From positions 175,063 to 199,760 of the forward strand of contig NW_003155248.1 of NCBI RefSeq assembly GCF_000003605.2: DNA of 24,698 bases, in the 5' to 3' direction. Both the position numbers and the translations under genes were made by a program. This stretch comes from Saccoglossus kowalevskii. Its lineage: Eukaryota > Hemichordata > Enteropneusta > Harrimaniidae. Position 1 is the stretch's first letter. The number at the start of each line of letters is the position of its first letter. The notes beneath the pieces are model-generated. The model worked only from the letters and a program-made list of their open reading frames with translations, was not told where the DNA came from and searched no databases. Below are positions 1-11,725 of this stretch, in pieces.

Positions 1-297
1 AAAAAAAATAATGGTGGGGGAAAAGTTGGAGGAGATTGTATACGCACAACCAAATATATCATTTGCCTTAGTATTGTTCCGAATTTATTGTTATTGTGTG
101 TAAATAATTGGTAACTAATAACTTGACAGTAATGGTAATATTTGATACATATTTGAACTAACCTGCTGAAGATTGTTTACGAATAACACAAATTAATTTG
201 CTAATGGTTCAAGCACGCTTGAATGACATATGCAAATGTAAGGGAGTTGTTCCATCATGAGATATGTGAATGTAAACGACATGTACAATTATCAAGG

Positions 298-482
298 CAA
301 TTATAATTACTAATGCATGCTGTTATATATAGAATTGAAATAATTCATATCTCTCCCTCTGGTGATTTGAACCGGAATTAATTTATATCACATTTACCGT
401 GTTATTTATTTTATCTCGAAATAGATATAAATGTATCTTTCGTATATTTGTTATGTAATTGCATTGCGTACACATAAAAATC
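298..482. repeat. Dispersed repeat family R1, copy 1 (partial)
   Basis: This is one of four related stretches in the first 5 kb. It has the shared opening around AATTATAATTACTAATG, the core GAACCGGAATTAATTTAT (the other copies read GAATCGGAATTAATT), and a tail near TGCATTGCGTACACAT that matches the 4640 region of copy 4. The middle is shorter than in copies 2 and 4. No open reading frame is conserved among copies. It is probably a non-autonomous mobile element or an old segmental duplication; the family is not recognised. Boundaries are approximate. Confidence 0.5.
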
Positions 483-718
483 TTGGTTTTGCTAACACTG
501 GCTGATTTGTTCAGCTTACAGCATAACATAATATAATTCTAGTACAATACTAACGTCTGTTTATCATTCATATATTATTTCATTGCAAGTGCTATACTAC
601 TAGCAGACATTCCATAAAGCTAGATGAGTTTATAATGGCACATTAATTAACAGTGCATTTCAATTCCCAATCCTTTTTTAATTATTAAGCTACTCTCCTT
701 GTTTGTAAAATGATGTTC

Positions 719-1108
719 ACAATAATTATAATTGCTAAGTAGGCAATGATATTTATGTATTGAGTACAGTCACAAGCTGTTGAATATGGGATTATAATAA
801 TAAATGTGGCTGTCCGGTGATGTGAATCGGAATTAATTTAGTTCATTTTTTTCTGTATTTTTTACATCGTCATTTGCATTTAGACAAATATGTTATATAA
901 TCCAAATAATGTCAAAAAATACTGTTTACAGATAAGAAACAAGTTTGAAGTTCATATGAAATGGTCAGATACAAGATTTTTCGCCACCTTAGATTTCTCA
1001 CACCGGCTGTCTTTGTTCATGACGTTTGTTTCTTGCGGGTGCTTTAACTGATCAACTTCATTTGTTAGATGTTGCATGTAACACCAAATCTTCCAATGAG
1101 AGAAATAC
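719..1108. repeat. Dispersed repeat family R1, copy 2 (long)
   Basis: This stretch aligns by eye with 4450-4842 over about 390 bases. Shared landmarks in order are ATAATTATAATT, TTTATGTA.TGAGTACA, GTGATGTGAATCGGAATTAA, ACAGAT.AGAAC followed by AGTTTGAAGTTC, and GGGTG.TTTAACTGATC.AC. Landmark order and spacing are conserved, with many substitutions and small indels, so both copies are old. The right edge of this copy leads within about 70 bases into the tandem array, so the array may have grown from, or inside, a copy of this element. Short ORFs crossing it are not shared with copy 4, so it is treated as non-coding. Confidence 0.65.
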
Positions 1109-1179
1109 ATTATTGTTGATCTGTAACGTGCTCTGACCGTCATCTTGGATTACCAGCAATTTTGAACAATAGAACTAAA

Positions 1180-3165
1180 ATGCTGTTTGTAGTATGTGAC
1201 ACCATTCCTGTTTTCAGTATTATAAGTCCTCCATTACTAAAAGAAACAGGATGATATGTTGGTATCATTCCTATTTTCATTATAATCAGTATTTCCGAAG
1301 TAATATTACATTCTATAATTTTCATTCTATAATTTTGGTATTATTCTTTTATTCATTTTTATTAAATCTCTCAAAGTAATATTTTATTGAGTAATTTTGG
1401 TCCCATTCCTGTATATCAGTATTATTCCTATAGCGTTTAATATCAGTTCTCCTAATCTAATATTCATTCCGTAAATTTGGTATCTTTCATATATTCATAA
1501 TATCTGACTAATATTATAAGCGTCAATGTCGGTGCTATTTATATATACATTGTTATCAGTCCTCACAAACTAACAATGTATTCTTCTATTTTGCTACTAT
1601 CCCTATATTAATTCTCATCAGTTCTACCGCACTAAAAGTACATGCTGCATATGTCTGTATCATTCTTATAGTCATTATTGTCACTCCTCACGATGTAACA
1701 ATATTATGTGTAGTAATTTTGTTCTCATTTCTAAATTATTTAATATCAGTTCTTCCAAAATAATATTAGATGCTATAATTTTGTAACATTATTATATTCA
1801 TTGTTATTAGTTCTTTAGTTCTGCTGAACAAATATCATTCCTATATTCATCTTTATCAGTTATCCTGAACTAATATTACCTGCTGCAATTTTGATATTAT
1901 TTGTAGAACAATTACATACAGTATCTCATTCTGAAATCCTAGATTTAGTATTATCTGTTCTCCTGAACTAATATTACATGATCCAATGTTGGTAGCATTC
2001 CTCTATTCATTATTAACATTTCTCCGGAACTACTATAACATGATGTAATTCTGGTATTCTTCCTATATTCATTATTAACAGTTCTCCAGAACTAATATAA
2101 AATGATTTTTGTATTTTCTCTCTATTTATTATTCTCATTTCTCCCGAACTAATATTGCATGGTGCAATCTGGTAGCATCCCTTTATTCATTATTGTCAGT
2201 TCCCCCGAACTAGTATTACATGCTGCATTTTTTTATTTTATCTATATCCATTAATATCAGTTTTCCTGAACTATTATTAAATGCTGCCATTTTTGTAACA
2301 TTCCCATATTCATAAATAAGCGTTCTCTAAACTAAAATTTTCTGCTGCAATTTTCTTACCATTCTTATATTCATTTTTATTAATATTCCCGAATTAATAT
2401 TACATCTTGCAATTTTGGTATCATTCCTATATTCGTTAATATCAGTACTAGTATTACATCCTGCTAATTTGATATTATTTTTCTATTCATCGTACTTACA
2501 AAACATGCTGTAATTTTAGTAAGATTATTATTATCCGCCACCCCAGCTATTCCTATTATTATCAGTCATCTTGAACTAAATAATATATTGTACTTGTTTG
2601 GTTACATACCTATATTCATAAATTACTAGTCATCTTGTACTAGTTGACCATTAGCGACTCTCTTGAACTAAATAACACGAACTACTATTTATTAAATTGT
2701 ATGTTGTGCTTATTTGATTACTACTATTATTACGTGAATCATGTCACTATGAGCTCCTGAATTATATGTGATAGTATATCGGTTCAATTAATTTATTGCT
2801 TATTAGATGCTCCATCAAACTAACCAATACATGATACAATTCTGGCACCATTCATGAATCGATTACAAGCAGCTCTCCAAAGTGACTACTATTTAGGTTC
2901 CATTTTATATTGATTATTAGCCTCTCCCGACAATTTATTAATTGCACTACTATACCATTGGTACCATTAGATATTCATTATTAAAAGTCTCCTCAAACAA
3001 ATAATACATTCTTATATTTGTGTACCATTTTATATTCATTATTTTGCAAAACCCTTGGTCAAGTAATACTAGCTTCTATTTTGGTACCGTTTCTGAATTG
3101 ATAGTTACATGTTTCAAGTACTAAATAATACATGCTGCTATTTTAATCTATTGTTTTATTTATTA
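1180..3165. repeat. Degenerate tandem (minisatellite) array, unit about 60-62 bp
   Basis: About 28-30 diverged head-to-tail units are visible. A typical unit holds, in order, TGCTGCAATTTTGGTA, TCATTCCTATATTCATT, ATTATCAGTTCTCC and CGAACTAATATTACA. The clearest run is about 1850-2460, where successive GAACTA..ATTA anchors fall 55-65 bases apart. Units after about 2560 form a second subfamily reading CTAAATAATACATGCTGCTA and TACCATTTTATATTCATTA. Between 2640 and 2815 the periodicity is disturbed. No long reading frame exists on either strand, and the small minus-strand frame at 1140-1325 only reflects the repeat. It is probably a local satellite with no coding role. Confidence 0.8.
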
Positions 3166-4019
3166 TTTATCGGCACGAGTATATTTCCCCAACGGTGTAT
3201 GTCGTTCCGAATTGGGTCGCGTAAACTTATCAACAACTTCCGTCAGTGTCAGGATGCATACCAATCTTGATTGAGCTTTGATAAATGATAATCATACGAC
3301 TTCATGGAACAGACCTGAATTTCACATAACTTCTTCCAGCTTGGTTGATCTCACTTACTTTGTTGATTTTTTCGTCAGCAATTTATTTATTAGTCCCGAG
3401 CTCTCAATTTGAGTGCCAAGGGCTGACTTAGTCATATTGTAGAGATTCTTCCAGACACGATTGTATAAATATATAATAATATACATAAATACTTTGTTTT
3501 GTAACCTCTAGGTTTGATATATAAAATGATGCTATAATTTTCAGCACGTTTTCATTTGTTGTCGAATTTTTAATGCTGCATGGAAACTTTCCGTCTGGCC
3601 TGTAACTCGGTAGCATAGCAATATATAACTCATTTGTTCAATCGAAATTTGTGTCTATAATGTGAAAGCCGTTCTCTTACTGTGTCGCTGTATGCCATAT
3701 CTCATCGGCGTCATTGATTTATAGGAGCATAGAGTCTCATTGTCTCGTGTATGCCTGCGGTAGATGTGTCAACATAATGTGCACAAGATGGCAGCTGAAT
3801 TATTTTCGGCGTCGAATAGCAAAGTTCCGATCTCTTAATAAAACATACAATGACTTTTGTAGAATACTTGATTGCGCCCTTTTTAGTCATCGTTGCATCT
3901 CTGTTTTCCAATAGTGTGTTGAGTTCATCTTCTGAAGTAAAGCTAAATCGGCCAATTTTCCTTAGTTGACTACTGACATCTGCAACAAAACAAGTAATGT
4001 CATATTGTCACGAGGAAAT
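3166..4019. other. Gene-free stretch between repeat blocks
   Basis: I see no supportable gene. Mirrored 66-codon frames at 3711-3914 lie on opposite strands over the same bases and carry no recognisable domain. A well-placed start (AAGATGGCAGCTGAA near 3786) opens only 16 codons. A GTAAGT donor-like site on the minus strand near 3355 has no recognisable exon before it. Confidence 0.5.
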
Positions 4020-4210
4020 CATGTTTATGTATTGAGTACCCACAAACAATTAGAACAAGGATTAGAATAATCCATGTCTCTGTTTGGCAATGAAATAAAA
4101 AAATTATTAAAAACATTTTTTTGTTTTGGTTTACGCATCGTCACTCAGGAGAGAACAAAATCCAAGAATTTAATAAAATTATGTTAGAGAAAATACACTT
4201 ATATACACAT
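4020..4210. repeat. Dispersed repeat family R1, copy 3 (partial)
   Basis: This shares TTTATGTATTGAGTAC exactly with copy 2, then GGATTAGAATAAT.CATG and a later ACATTTTTTTG...CATCGTCA stretch that aligns with 845-875. The GAATCGGAATTAA core has decayed to GAAATAAAAAAATTA. It is in the same orientation as the other copies and ends about 240 bases before copy 4. Confidence 0.45.
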
Positions 4211-4449
4211 AGTATAACCAAATATATTATAATAATATACTATTAATAGTTATCATTAAATTTATATCATTATCACCTTTTTGTACTGAATATACAAAGT
4301 GTAGTTTCAAATAACGTGATTGAAGTGAATGCTTTATGCATTGCAAGGTGACGCATGTAACTTCAAGCGAACAGTCCACCGTAATGTGTACATTATGTGG
4401 AATGGTAAACGCTACACATCAACTAAAACTGTGTTTCTAGGCAAGTCAA

Positions 4450-4842
4450 TATAATTATAATTACTAATGGGACAATGAAGTTTATGTACCGAGTACAAAC
4501 AAAGGCTGATGAATAATTAGAATAATTCATGTGTATCACCGATGATGTGAATCGGAATTAATTATGTGCAATATATAGTTGTTATTATAGATAGTTTTTC
4601 ATATTTAAAAAATGTGGTATTATTTGTAAATATTCTATGTAAATAATATTGCATACAGATGAGAACTAAAGTTTGAAGTTCCTATGTAATGAGTTTGGCC
4701 AATCATGTATTTCCATGCCATCTTGGATTTCTTGCAAAAGCTGCCACAGATTGTGGCATTTGATTCTCGTGGGTGATTTAACTGATCGACTTCATATTTT
4801 GTATGCAGCCTGTATTGTCAAATCTTCTAATGACGCAAGTTC
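4450..4842. repeat. Dispersed repeat family R1, copy 4 (long)
   Basis: This is the partner of 719-1108, with the same landmarks in the same order including GATGTGAATCGGAATTAATT and AACTAAAGTTTGAAGTTCCTATG. Unlike copy 2 it is not followed by the tandem array. The 60-codon frame at 4673-4855 lies inside it and is not preserved in copy 2. Confidence 0.65.
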
Positions 4843-5136
4843 TCAATTCATTTAAAAAATGTTGCACTCGGTAAATTGAGTGATTCACACTGCTGAAACA
4901 CTGTTACTAAAAAGGCTATCCGTGGCTGAAAATAACATTTACTGAATGTATTTTGCATTTTTTTAGCAAAAAGTATATAAATGCTATCAAGTAATGTGAA
5001 ACTTGTTATAATACATAAAATCAAATATTGCATACTTCAAATATAAGTTTTGTTATTTTGTGGGAGAGCGGGTATGAGTGATGGGTGGTAGATTATGATT
5101 GTGCATGGAGGATGTCTGCTCGATGTGAAAAAATCG

Positions 5137-5222
5137 TGTTTGTGAGGGCAATATCACGATTTGTAGTCTGCCCTCGGGCTGTCGGTCACGACTATCATTT
5201 CGTGATACTATCCTCACAAACA
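5137..5222. repeat. Inverted repeat with 23-bp arms
   Basis: Arms 5137-5159 and 5200-5222 pair at 20 of 23 positions: TGTTTGTGAGG and ATCACGA on the left against TCGTGAT and CCTCACAAACA on the right. They surround a 40-base centre that contains a smaller TCACGA/TCGTGA dyad. The block is richer in CpG than its surroundings and could be a small foldback transposon remnant. The 77-codon frame at 5085-5318 runs through it and is not considered a gene. Confidence 0.6.
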
Positions 5223-6397
5223 TGTGTTATTATTCCATTATTATCGTGTGTCAAGAAAGTATGTCACGAATATGCAAATAGCGTTACTAAAAATTATCAT
5301 TTATTCCATGCCTTTTGAATAATACCAATTTGTATACAGCACTGTAAACTAATCTCACTTGAATGGATAACAGCTTTGTCTAGTTGTTATTTGTTTCAAA
5401 TGAATGAATTCACTGTTGCCACAAAATATGTTTATTGACATAATTATAATTCAAACTGACAACTCTTTCATTATGATTTGACCAAAGTTGTATTTTAATT
5501 ATATTCTGTGTTTTACAGCTGTAGATGTTTTTAGCTATATGCAATATTCAGCTAATTCATTTATAATTAAATGCGTATAGAAACGAACTCAACTTGATCC
5601 ATATCTGAAGATTATTGACACTATTTATTGAATGTATTGTAACGAATATATGTAATGTATAACTATATTCGCAACGATACATTTAGTAAAATGTGACATT
5701 GGTTACATTCACAGTGTTTGCTCCACGCCAATTGCCTTGGCTAATGTCATCGCATCTGCCAGAGAGGCACACTAAATAACTATACCTCATCTTCACACTA
5801 ACGTTTTATTTTCACACCATCGTCCCTTAATTCCCAGTTTCTGCGAATAACTGAGGTCAGGAAAACCAAAAAAAAGAACAAAACAAAAATACACATGCAT
5901 ATTTTATGTGAGCTTGACACTTGAATAATAATACAAATTACTATGTTGGACGTTTCTTTATCTTCATATTTTACAATCTGTATCCTTATATTTGAATCTG
6001 TTTCAAGACATCTTGAGAATTTATTTTAGAAGCATAACAATACAACAACTAAATTTGGGGTCACAGTTTGCTCCTAATTTGAATTGAAATATTGCCAGCA
6101 TAATTTTAATTATTAAATCCTGTTTAGCATAACTTTTTATTCACGACATCATATTCAATGGCTAGTTATAATGATCTGTTTTGAGTGAGGGCGCTATTTA
6201 CTGATGAAAAGGATCTTTTGAAAGAACTAAACAGATATTCTGTTGTTTTCAATCTAATTAATTTATTCAACAGCACCTCTACCACAAATTTAATTTACAT
6301 CAGATTTTTTGAAATACCAAAAATTGGTTAATAATTAGACAATCAATATGCTATTTTTATTATGAAACTAATGTACCAAATTTCAATTAAATGTGAT

Positions 6398-6448
6398 GAA
6401 TATGAACAAATTCGGCAATTATGCTAATTGCCGAATTTGTTTATATTC
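6398..6448. repeat. Near-perfect hairpin, 24-bp arms and 3-base loop
   Basis: Arms 6398-6421 and 6425-6448 pair at 23 of 24 positions around the loop TGC. The single mismatch is G opposite T, which would be a G-U wobble in a + strand transcript. So long a stem with so short a loop is a snap-back structure. It could be a foldback from replication-template switching, a MITE core or a small-RNA precursor. Confidence 0.8.
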
Positions 6449-6779
6449 GAATTTCCATCCGAAACCAGTACATTGTTCCAAGGCACTTATATTTAATAAC
6501 TCTTATTGTCCCTCTAAACTAATTAAGCCTGTAAGTAGTTCCAATGCCCCTATGTATCACATTTTATTATATTATGTGGTGATTGATTCTTCAACAATCA
6601 ATGGAAAGATGAAAAGTTAATCATTATGCAAACTAAGTGATTATTTTGGATGTATATCAACCTAAAACCAATTAGTTACAATATTTTAGTACATTCACGT
6701 ATCATGACAAAAGATATGTACTTGAGATACTGACTAATTAAGCATATAATTATGCAGAGATTTTAATATAGAATATAAT

Positions 6780-6812
6780 AATACACATATACACACACAT
6801 ACACACTCACAT
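6780..6812. repeat. CA-rich simple sequence
   Basis: Imperfect CA/TA dinucleotide tract (ACACATATACACACACATAC and so on) in intergenic DNA. It is a microsatellite-type repeat with no further meaning apparent. Confidence 0.6.
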
Positions 6813-9800
6813 TCTGATACTAAATTAAAAAAGGATAGTGATTTAGAGGGTTTATCAAAAGTTTCATTTTAAAAAGTGATTGATCTTAGCTCTGGTGTTT
6901 TTTAAAAGGTCACCTCCAAATCTGGTAGTTATCGAGATGTCAAGCACGTTTAATTTTCGTATAACTAGCTTGTGCAGTTCTCAGGATATAGGGTAAAATT
7001 TCACCGAAATACGCCAAAAACAGTGTCTGTGTTATAACATTATATACTAGCAGAATGATTTGAATGTCATACGCTGTTTATATCTGAAGCAGTATTCAAC
7101 AGATATGATGATTATCTTTTGAGCATTAAGTATTTTGACATTTTGTATGATTCATTTGACTCGATTTAAACAGCGCTGACTATAAACTCGGTGGAAATGC
7201 TGACTAGTAGTGTAAATAGGCATTAACAAATTGCTAGTCTAACAAATACAACTTTGGAGTACAAAGATATTATGAATTAATGTGTTATAAACCACTTACA
7301 ATTTCTTGAGATAGATTTTACACAATATGCTTTAAATATACAATTGAGCGTTAAACCTTATCCTGAATCAATTACTAATAATTATATAGAATTTTGCAAC
7401 TGAGGCAAAAAGAAGTACACATTTCAATGTTTCCTGGAATGTCTCTATGTACAAGTGCACATGTAACCTTCAATGTAATTATTTAAATGAATGTGATACA
7501 TTATTCACCATTTCAGATCCCCCATCTCCGCAACTGGGAATTGTAACTAAATATTTATATCGTTATAGTATCATAACAAAAAGTTTAAATCTTACCTTAC
7601 TTCTCATGGTAGTTGGATAAGGCTTAAATCATGTAATATTTCCAGACTCGCGTTAATATATTTTTACAACAATCTTTACAAATCTTAGTCTTCCAGGTAC
7701 TAAAATTTATATGCACGAAAATAATGCAGAATAAAGTAAAATTACCATATATGTGATTAAGAGCTAGGGCATGGTGGACGGCACGCATCCCAAAATACGA
7801 CGTTAGTCATCGGTTTGGAAAAATTGCAAGATTGTCAACTTATGGAAAATCGATTAACCCCAAAGGCCTGACAAAAGTAATGTGTTCAGAGCGTTCATAA
7901 ATAGGATCATTTAAACTATTACAACCAAATACTAGTTCCACGCAAGTTGGATTACCCCTTTGCTATTGTTATTGTTATTTGTTATTCTTTTTTAACTTTA
8001 CTGACCTGACCAATTAACTCACCATAAAGAGTGGTGTCTCTATTAAGAAGATCGTTGTAGTAGTAATAGTGATCAAACACACATTTTCTGTGCCACCGAA
8101 TATCGCTATGCATGTTGCCAAAATGAAAATAAACAATGAGAATGTAAACAAAACTATATAGTTTCAAACTGCCATTGTGTTTGCACATATATGACTTAAC
8201 TCATTGAGTGTAATACACTGTAATGGTGTTCTTTTTTGAGTGAACGTAACATTTTGCACTTAACTTTCGATTACTATACGTCTACGCACTTGTTCGATCA
8301 TTCAAATTCTACATCACCAACATTGAAGCACATTAATGATTATAAAAATTAGAAACCCATCACTAAATGTACACGTTCAAACAGCACAAACCCGTTTCAT
8401 ATAATCACTCGTTGAGTTAATAATACAAGTTGGAAAATATACAAGTATGAGACCGCATTAACAGCAGCTACACGTCTGTCAATACGATCACCATATGGTC
8501 GGCTTTTACTTGTGGGCTCTCTAAACACAGTACAACATAATTACCAAGATGATATTGATGAAATATTCTGAATGCCTTGTCTTCGTTTGTTGAAGTGAAT
8601 AAGGCATAAGCTTGTGTTTGATTGTGTTTCATGAATGGCTAGACGTAAGTTGCGAGACGGATGTCAGAAAAAAATTCTCTATCAACATTGTAAAAATCAA
8701 TATTTAGATCACCTTATATATGAATCACACCGCCATAAAAAACATGTAGCCCAAACATACAGAAATTAGTATTAAATTTAGCCAATATAGACGATGTACG
8801 CCATTGTTAACAACAATTTAACAACAGTTTAAATTATTTGACAGGTATGTTGTACAGTAAACAACATCAATAGTACATGGGTATTGTATTGCTATTACAA
8901 ATATAACGTCACATTAATAAATAAAAGTTGTTGATGAATAGATAGACTGTAATATAATACCATAGTTAAATGAAAAGTCAAGACTAACAACATAATACTC
9001 CCAGATAAAAGAGCTCGGCAAACATAAGAACATGCAAGATACAGAATGACATCATAGAATATGTTGTCAGTAATTGAGAAAATTATTTCATTTATAACAT
9101 GAGAAATACTGACACCGAAGCATATTTTACTCATATTTCTTTGCTTGAGAACCAAGTTGGCTGACTACAACATTCTGATGAATTTAAAAAAACTGTAAAT
9201 TGCATTCCTCTACATTTGCTTTTTCTTGAGGAGGCATTATGTTGTTTGGCTTGATGATTTCTTCAGTGTTTTTATTTACAACTAAAACTTGCAAAACACA
9301 TGAATCATTATGTTAGTTCTATTGATTTAACTACACAATATTAATTTATGATAATTACCAAACATCTATGACACAGCAACTGTCCACAACAAATCCGGCA
9401 ACTAGTCGTAAATTTTGACATTTTGGCTAATAGCTAGTTTTTCGTAGGTGTTTGAAATAAACATGTTTTTAAACGTCAACAAATAGAAATAAACGTGATA
9501 AAACATTGTTACATTGTACTCATGCGTTGATTTGTACAAATGGGTTTTTTTATGGAAAAACATGAATAGAATAAATATGAAATATTATTTTTATGAAAAA
9601 GTTAGTTTGAGGAAAATGTGTATAAACATAGGGCTCATCCCCAAGAACAACCTGTAACTTTCTTTTAGTAATATTAATATAGCGATTTCTAAAAAAAATA
9701 ACATTTTTTTGTTAAACATCTGTCATTCTGTGGCACAATTGTCTTCCATGGGAATACATTTATATACGATCGATGTTAGTTACTTATAATTATATATCAG

Positions 9801-9996
9801 TGAACAACTGACGCCTATCACATGACTAAATTAATATCAATTCAAGTGATTAATCTCATACTGTTTTGAGTGAGAATTGTTTTGATTTATGTGAACAGCA
9901 TATTATCAGCAATTTGTTTTCCTATCTAATTCAAAAAAAATCAAACAAATTTGAATAACTGAAAAAGACGATCAAAATAGTTCAGTTTCGTACGAG

Positions 9997-10072
9997 ATGA
10001 TTCGAAGACAAGGATTAATATACATAGCTGGTCTATTGTTTTTTACTGTGTGCATAATGTTGTATTGGCAAG
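9997..10072 (+). CDS. HNK-1-type carbohydrate sulfotransferase, exon 1 (signal anchor)
   Basis: First coding exon of the one intact gene here. The ATG at 9997 has G at -3 and A at +4. It is followed by a short basic cytosolic tail (MIRRQG) and a hydrophobic span at residues 7-23, the type II signal anchor expected of a Golgi sulfotransferase. The exon ends CAAG|GTAAG, a consensus donor, leaving one base of a split codon (phase 1). That base joins exon 2 at 10603 to make a valine codon. The 64-codon frame that continues past the donor is intron read-through. The start was chosen because it is the only ATG that places the anchor at the N terminus. The overall gene model is supported by matching phases at both junctions. 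Confidence 0.8.
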
Positions 10073-10602
10073 GTAAGATTCCTGCAACATTTTCCACATT
10101 TTGCCTTAAGTATATCTCAATATTAATTTTTCGACACTTTCGAATAAGTGATAGAAAATTGAAACAAAACAAATCGATTAAAAATATGTAAATGTTCGCA
10201 GTGCAAATCGAAGTGATTTAACTATTTTTTTTTCTAGAATGTCAATATGCTAGAAATGTTGGCTTAACTATTTTGCTGACCGCATAATAATGTGTAATGT
10301 TATATGTTCATTATATTTCGTTGAAATATGACCATTGAATATACATTAACGAACAATTATATCAGTGTTCCTAATATAAACTAGCTATTTATATATATTG
10401 ATATATGTATATATATATTTATATTGTATACATACACAATGGAATTGATAATTATTCATAATTATTATGATACTGTAAAATTATGCAGCATGTCCACGAG
10501 CTTACATTATATCTAGAAATTGTAACTTGTTTTGGTGAAAATTACGTACAGTACAGGTGTTCGAAAACAAGACTGAACTAGTTCTTTACTACTCTTTTAC
10601 AG

Positions 10603-10688
10603 TTTTGAAAGAAAATAAAAGCAAATATTCATTTGACGTCATTTGGCGCAATATTATTCAAACAAAAAAGCACGATTTAAAAAACAAG
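10603..10688 (+). CDS. HNK-1-type carbohydrate sulfotransferase, exon 2 (stem)
   Basis: A pyrimidine tract with TTTTACAG precedes 10603, and AACAAG|GTGAGT ends the exon. After completing the split valine codon, 28 codons stay open and the exon ends in phase 0, matching exon 3. The product is a lysine/asparagine-rich hydrophilic stretch (residues 26-54) ending KKHDLKNK, consistent with the lumenal stem between membrane anchor and catalytic domain. Stem sequences diverge fast in this family, so the call rests on splice sites, phase and position rather than on similarity. An extra small exon hidden in or near the assembly gap at 10814 cannot be excluded. Confidence 0.7.
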
Positions 10689-10813
10689 GTGAGTATTTAA
10701 TTTAAATTACTAGCAAATTATTTAAACTGTTTGTATATTAATCACTGGCGAACAAAATTTACTATATTTTTGCGGTGCATTATACACTGACACGAAAAAT
10801 AACTGATTCTAAA

Positions 10814-10863
10814 NNNNNNNNNNNNNNNNNNNNNNNNNNNNNNNNNNNNNNNNNNNNNNNNNN
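10814..10863. other. Assembly gap (50 N)
   Basis: Fifty consecutive N lie inside intron 2, 125 bases after exon 2. The round length suggests a placeholder of unknown true size. Flanks show no duplicated ends. Confidence 0.98.
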
Positions 10864-11548
10864 AAACGAGCAACCAAATGCATATTTAACATTTTTTATC
10901 TGAATATAAATAAAAAAAATGCGCTATTCAACTTAATGATTCAAAGTTGTTTTTTGTAATGACAAGATTCATAGATTGAGGACAAATTTGTCGGGTTACT
11001 ACAGTCACTAGATTAAAGAACAGAGGACCAGTACAATAGAGAATATGGAAAATAAGTTCTCCGCTAAAATAAGATATTAGTACCATCTTAGCCAATAACT
11101 AACACTAATAATTTTGATAGGTATTATATCAGTTCTTGTATTTTTCTACTTCAAGAGTAGATAGATTCTATAGTAGAGATAGTAGAGGTTTCATAACCTG
11201 ACCAATAATTCTGACAAATACAATACAGGTTTGTAGTTAAAATATAAACACATAGCCACAAAATGGGTCACAAAATAACAAAGAATTGTTGCCATTATAT
11301 AAACCAACTCCCGACAAAAAGATAAATAACATAATAATGGATTACAAGGCAGATTGTGGCAAATGTACAGCATTATTTACTTCGAAATATACAATATAAA
11401 CACTAGTTTTGTGTGAGTATTCATACGCAAATCACTAGTGTCCCTCTTCCAGGTTGTCAAGTAATACTACAATAGGTTAACATATGTACCAACTATGAAT
11501 TTTTTTCTGAATAAAAATCCCAATAATACACTATATTACAATGGTTAC

Positions 11549-11725
11549 TCATCTGAGATGCAGTCTGGTCGCAGCTTTTATTCTATGTTTTTCAGTCACA
11601 GCTGAGACGGTAAATGTCACTCTTGCGCCAATATAGGATACAATCATCAGGCAGGCAGCGATAGACCATAACAATGGCAGGATATTCGCAACATTTCTCA
11701 CACATATGAAGTTGATAATTCCCAT
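11549..11725 (-). CDS. Candidate exon or remnant: one-helix membrane frame, antisense in intron 2
   Basis: On the minus strand an ATG at 11725 opens 58 codons with one strong membrane span, ILPLLWSIAACLMIVSYIGA, followed by ARVTFTVSAVT. The layout LP...W...SY..A...(T/H)VSA recalls the first helix of the Frag1/DRAM/Sfk1 (DRAM, TMEM150) family. That is an impression from memory of the family, not a match. The stretch is richer in G+C than its surroundings, as exons often are. No convincing splice donor is seen before the stop, and the family's usual ISDTG motif is absent. It may be a decayed exon or a chance frame. Confidence 0.25.
   Translation of the reverse strand: MGIINFICVRNVANILPLLWSIAACLMIVSYIGARVTFTVSAVTEKHRIKAATRLHLR

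Larger units (their letters stand above)
5223..9996. other. Long gene-free interval upstream of the sulfotransferase gene
   Basis: No exon with recognisable protein similarity was found on either strand in these 4.8 kb. Notable items are the hairpin at 6398-6448, a CA-rich tract at about 6780-6812, and A/T homopolymer runs. The 86-codon minus-strand frame at 8895-9155 is hydrophobic but matches no family I know. The 200 bases before 9997 hold TATA-like stretches that cannot be told apart from the AT-rich background, so no promoter is called. Confidence 0.5.

Noticed and set aside
8527-8586. Minus-strand stretch sharing CGAAGACAAGG and a TTATGTTGTA block with exon 1 of the intact gene
   Set aside because: No ATG in the needed place (ACG instead), no good donor and no catalytic exon after it on that strand. 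An 11-base match is readily due to chance.
8895-9155. 86-codon hydrophobic minus-strand frame
   Set aside because: No family resemblance I can defend. Possible splice sites do not match in phase with the other antisense membrane frame at 11549.
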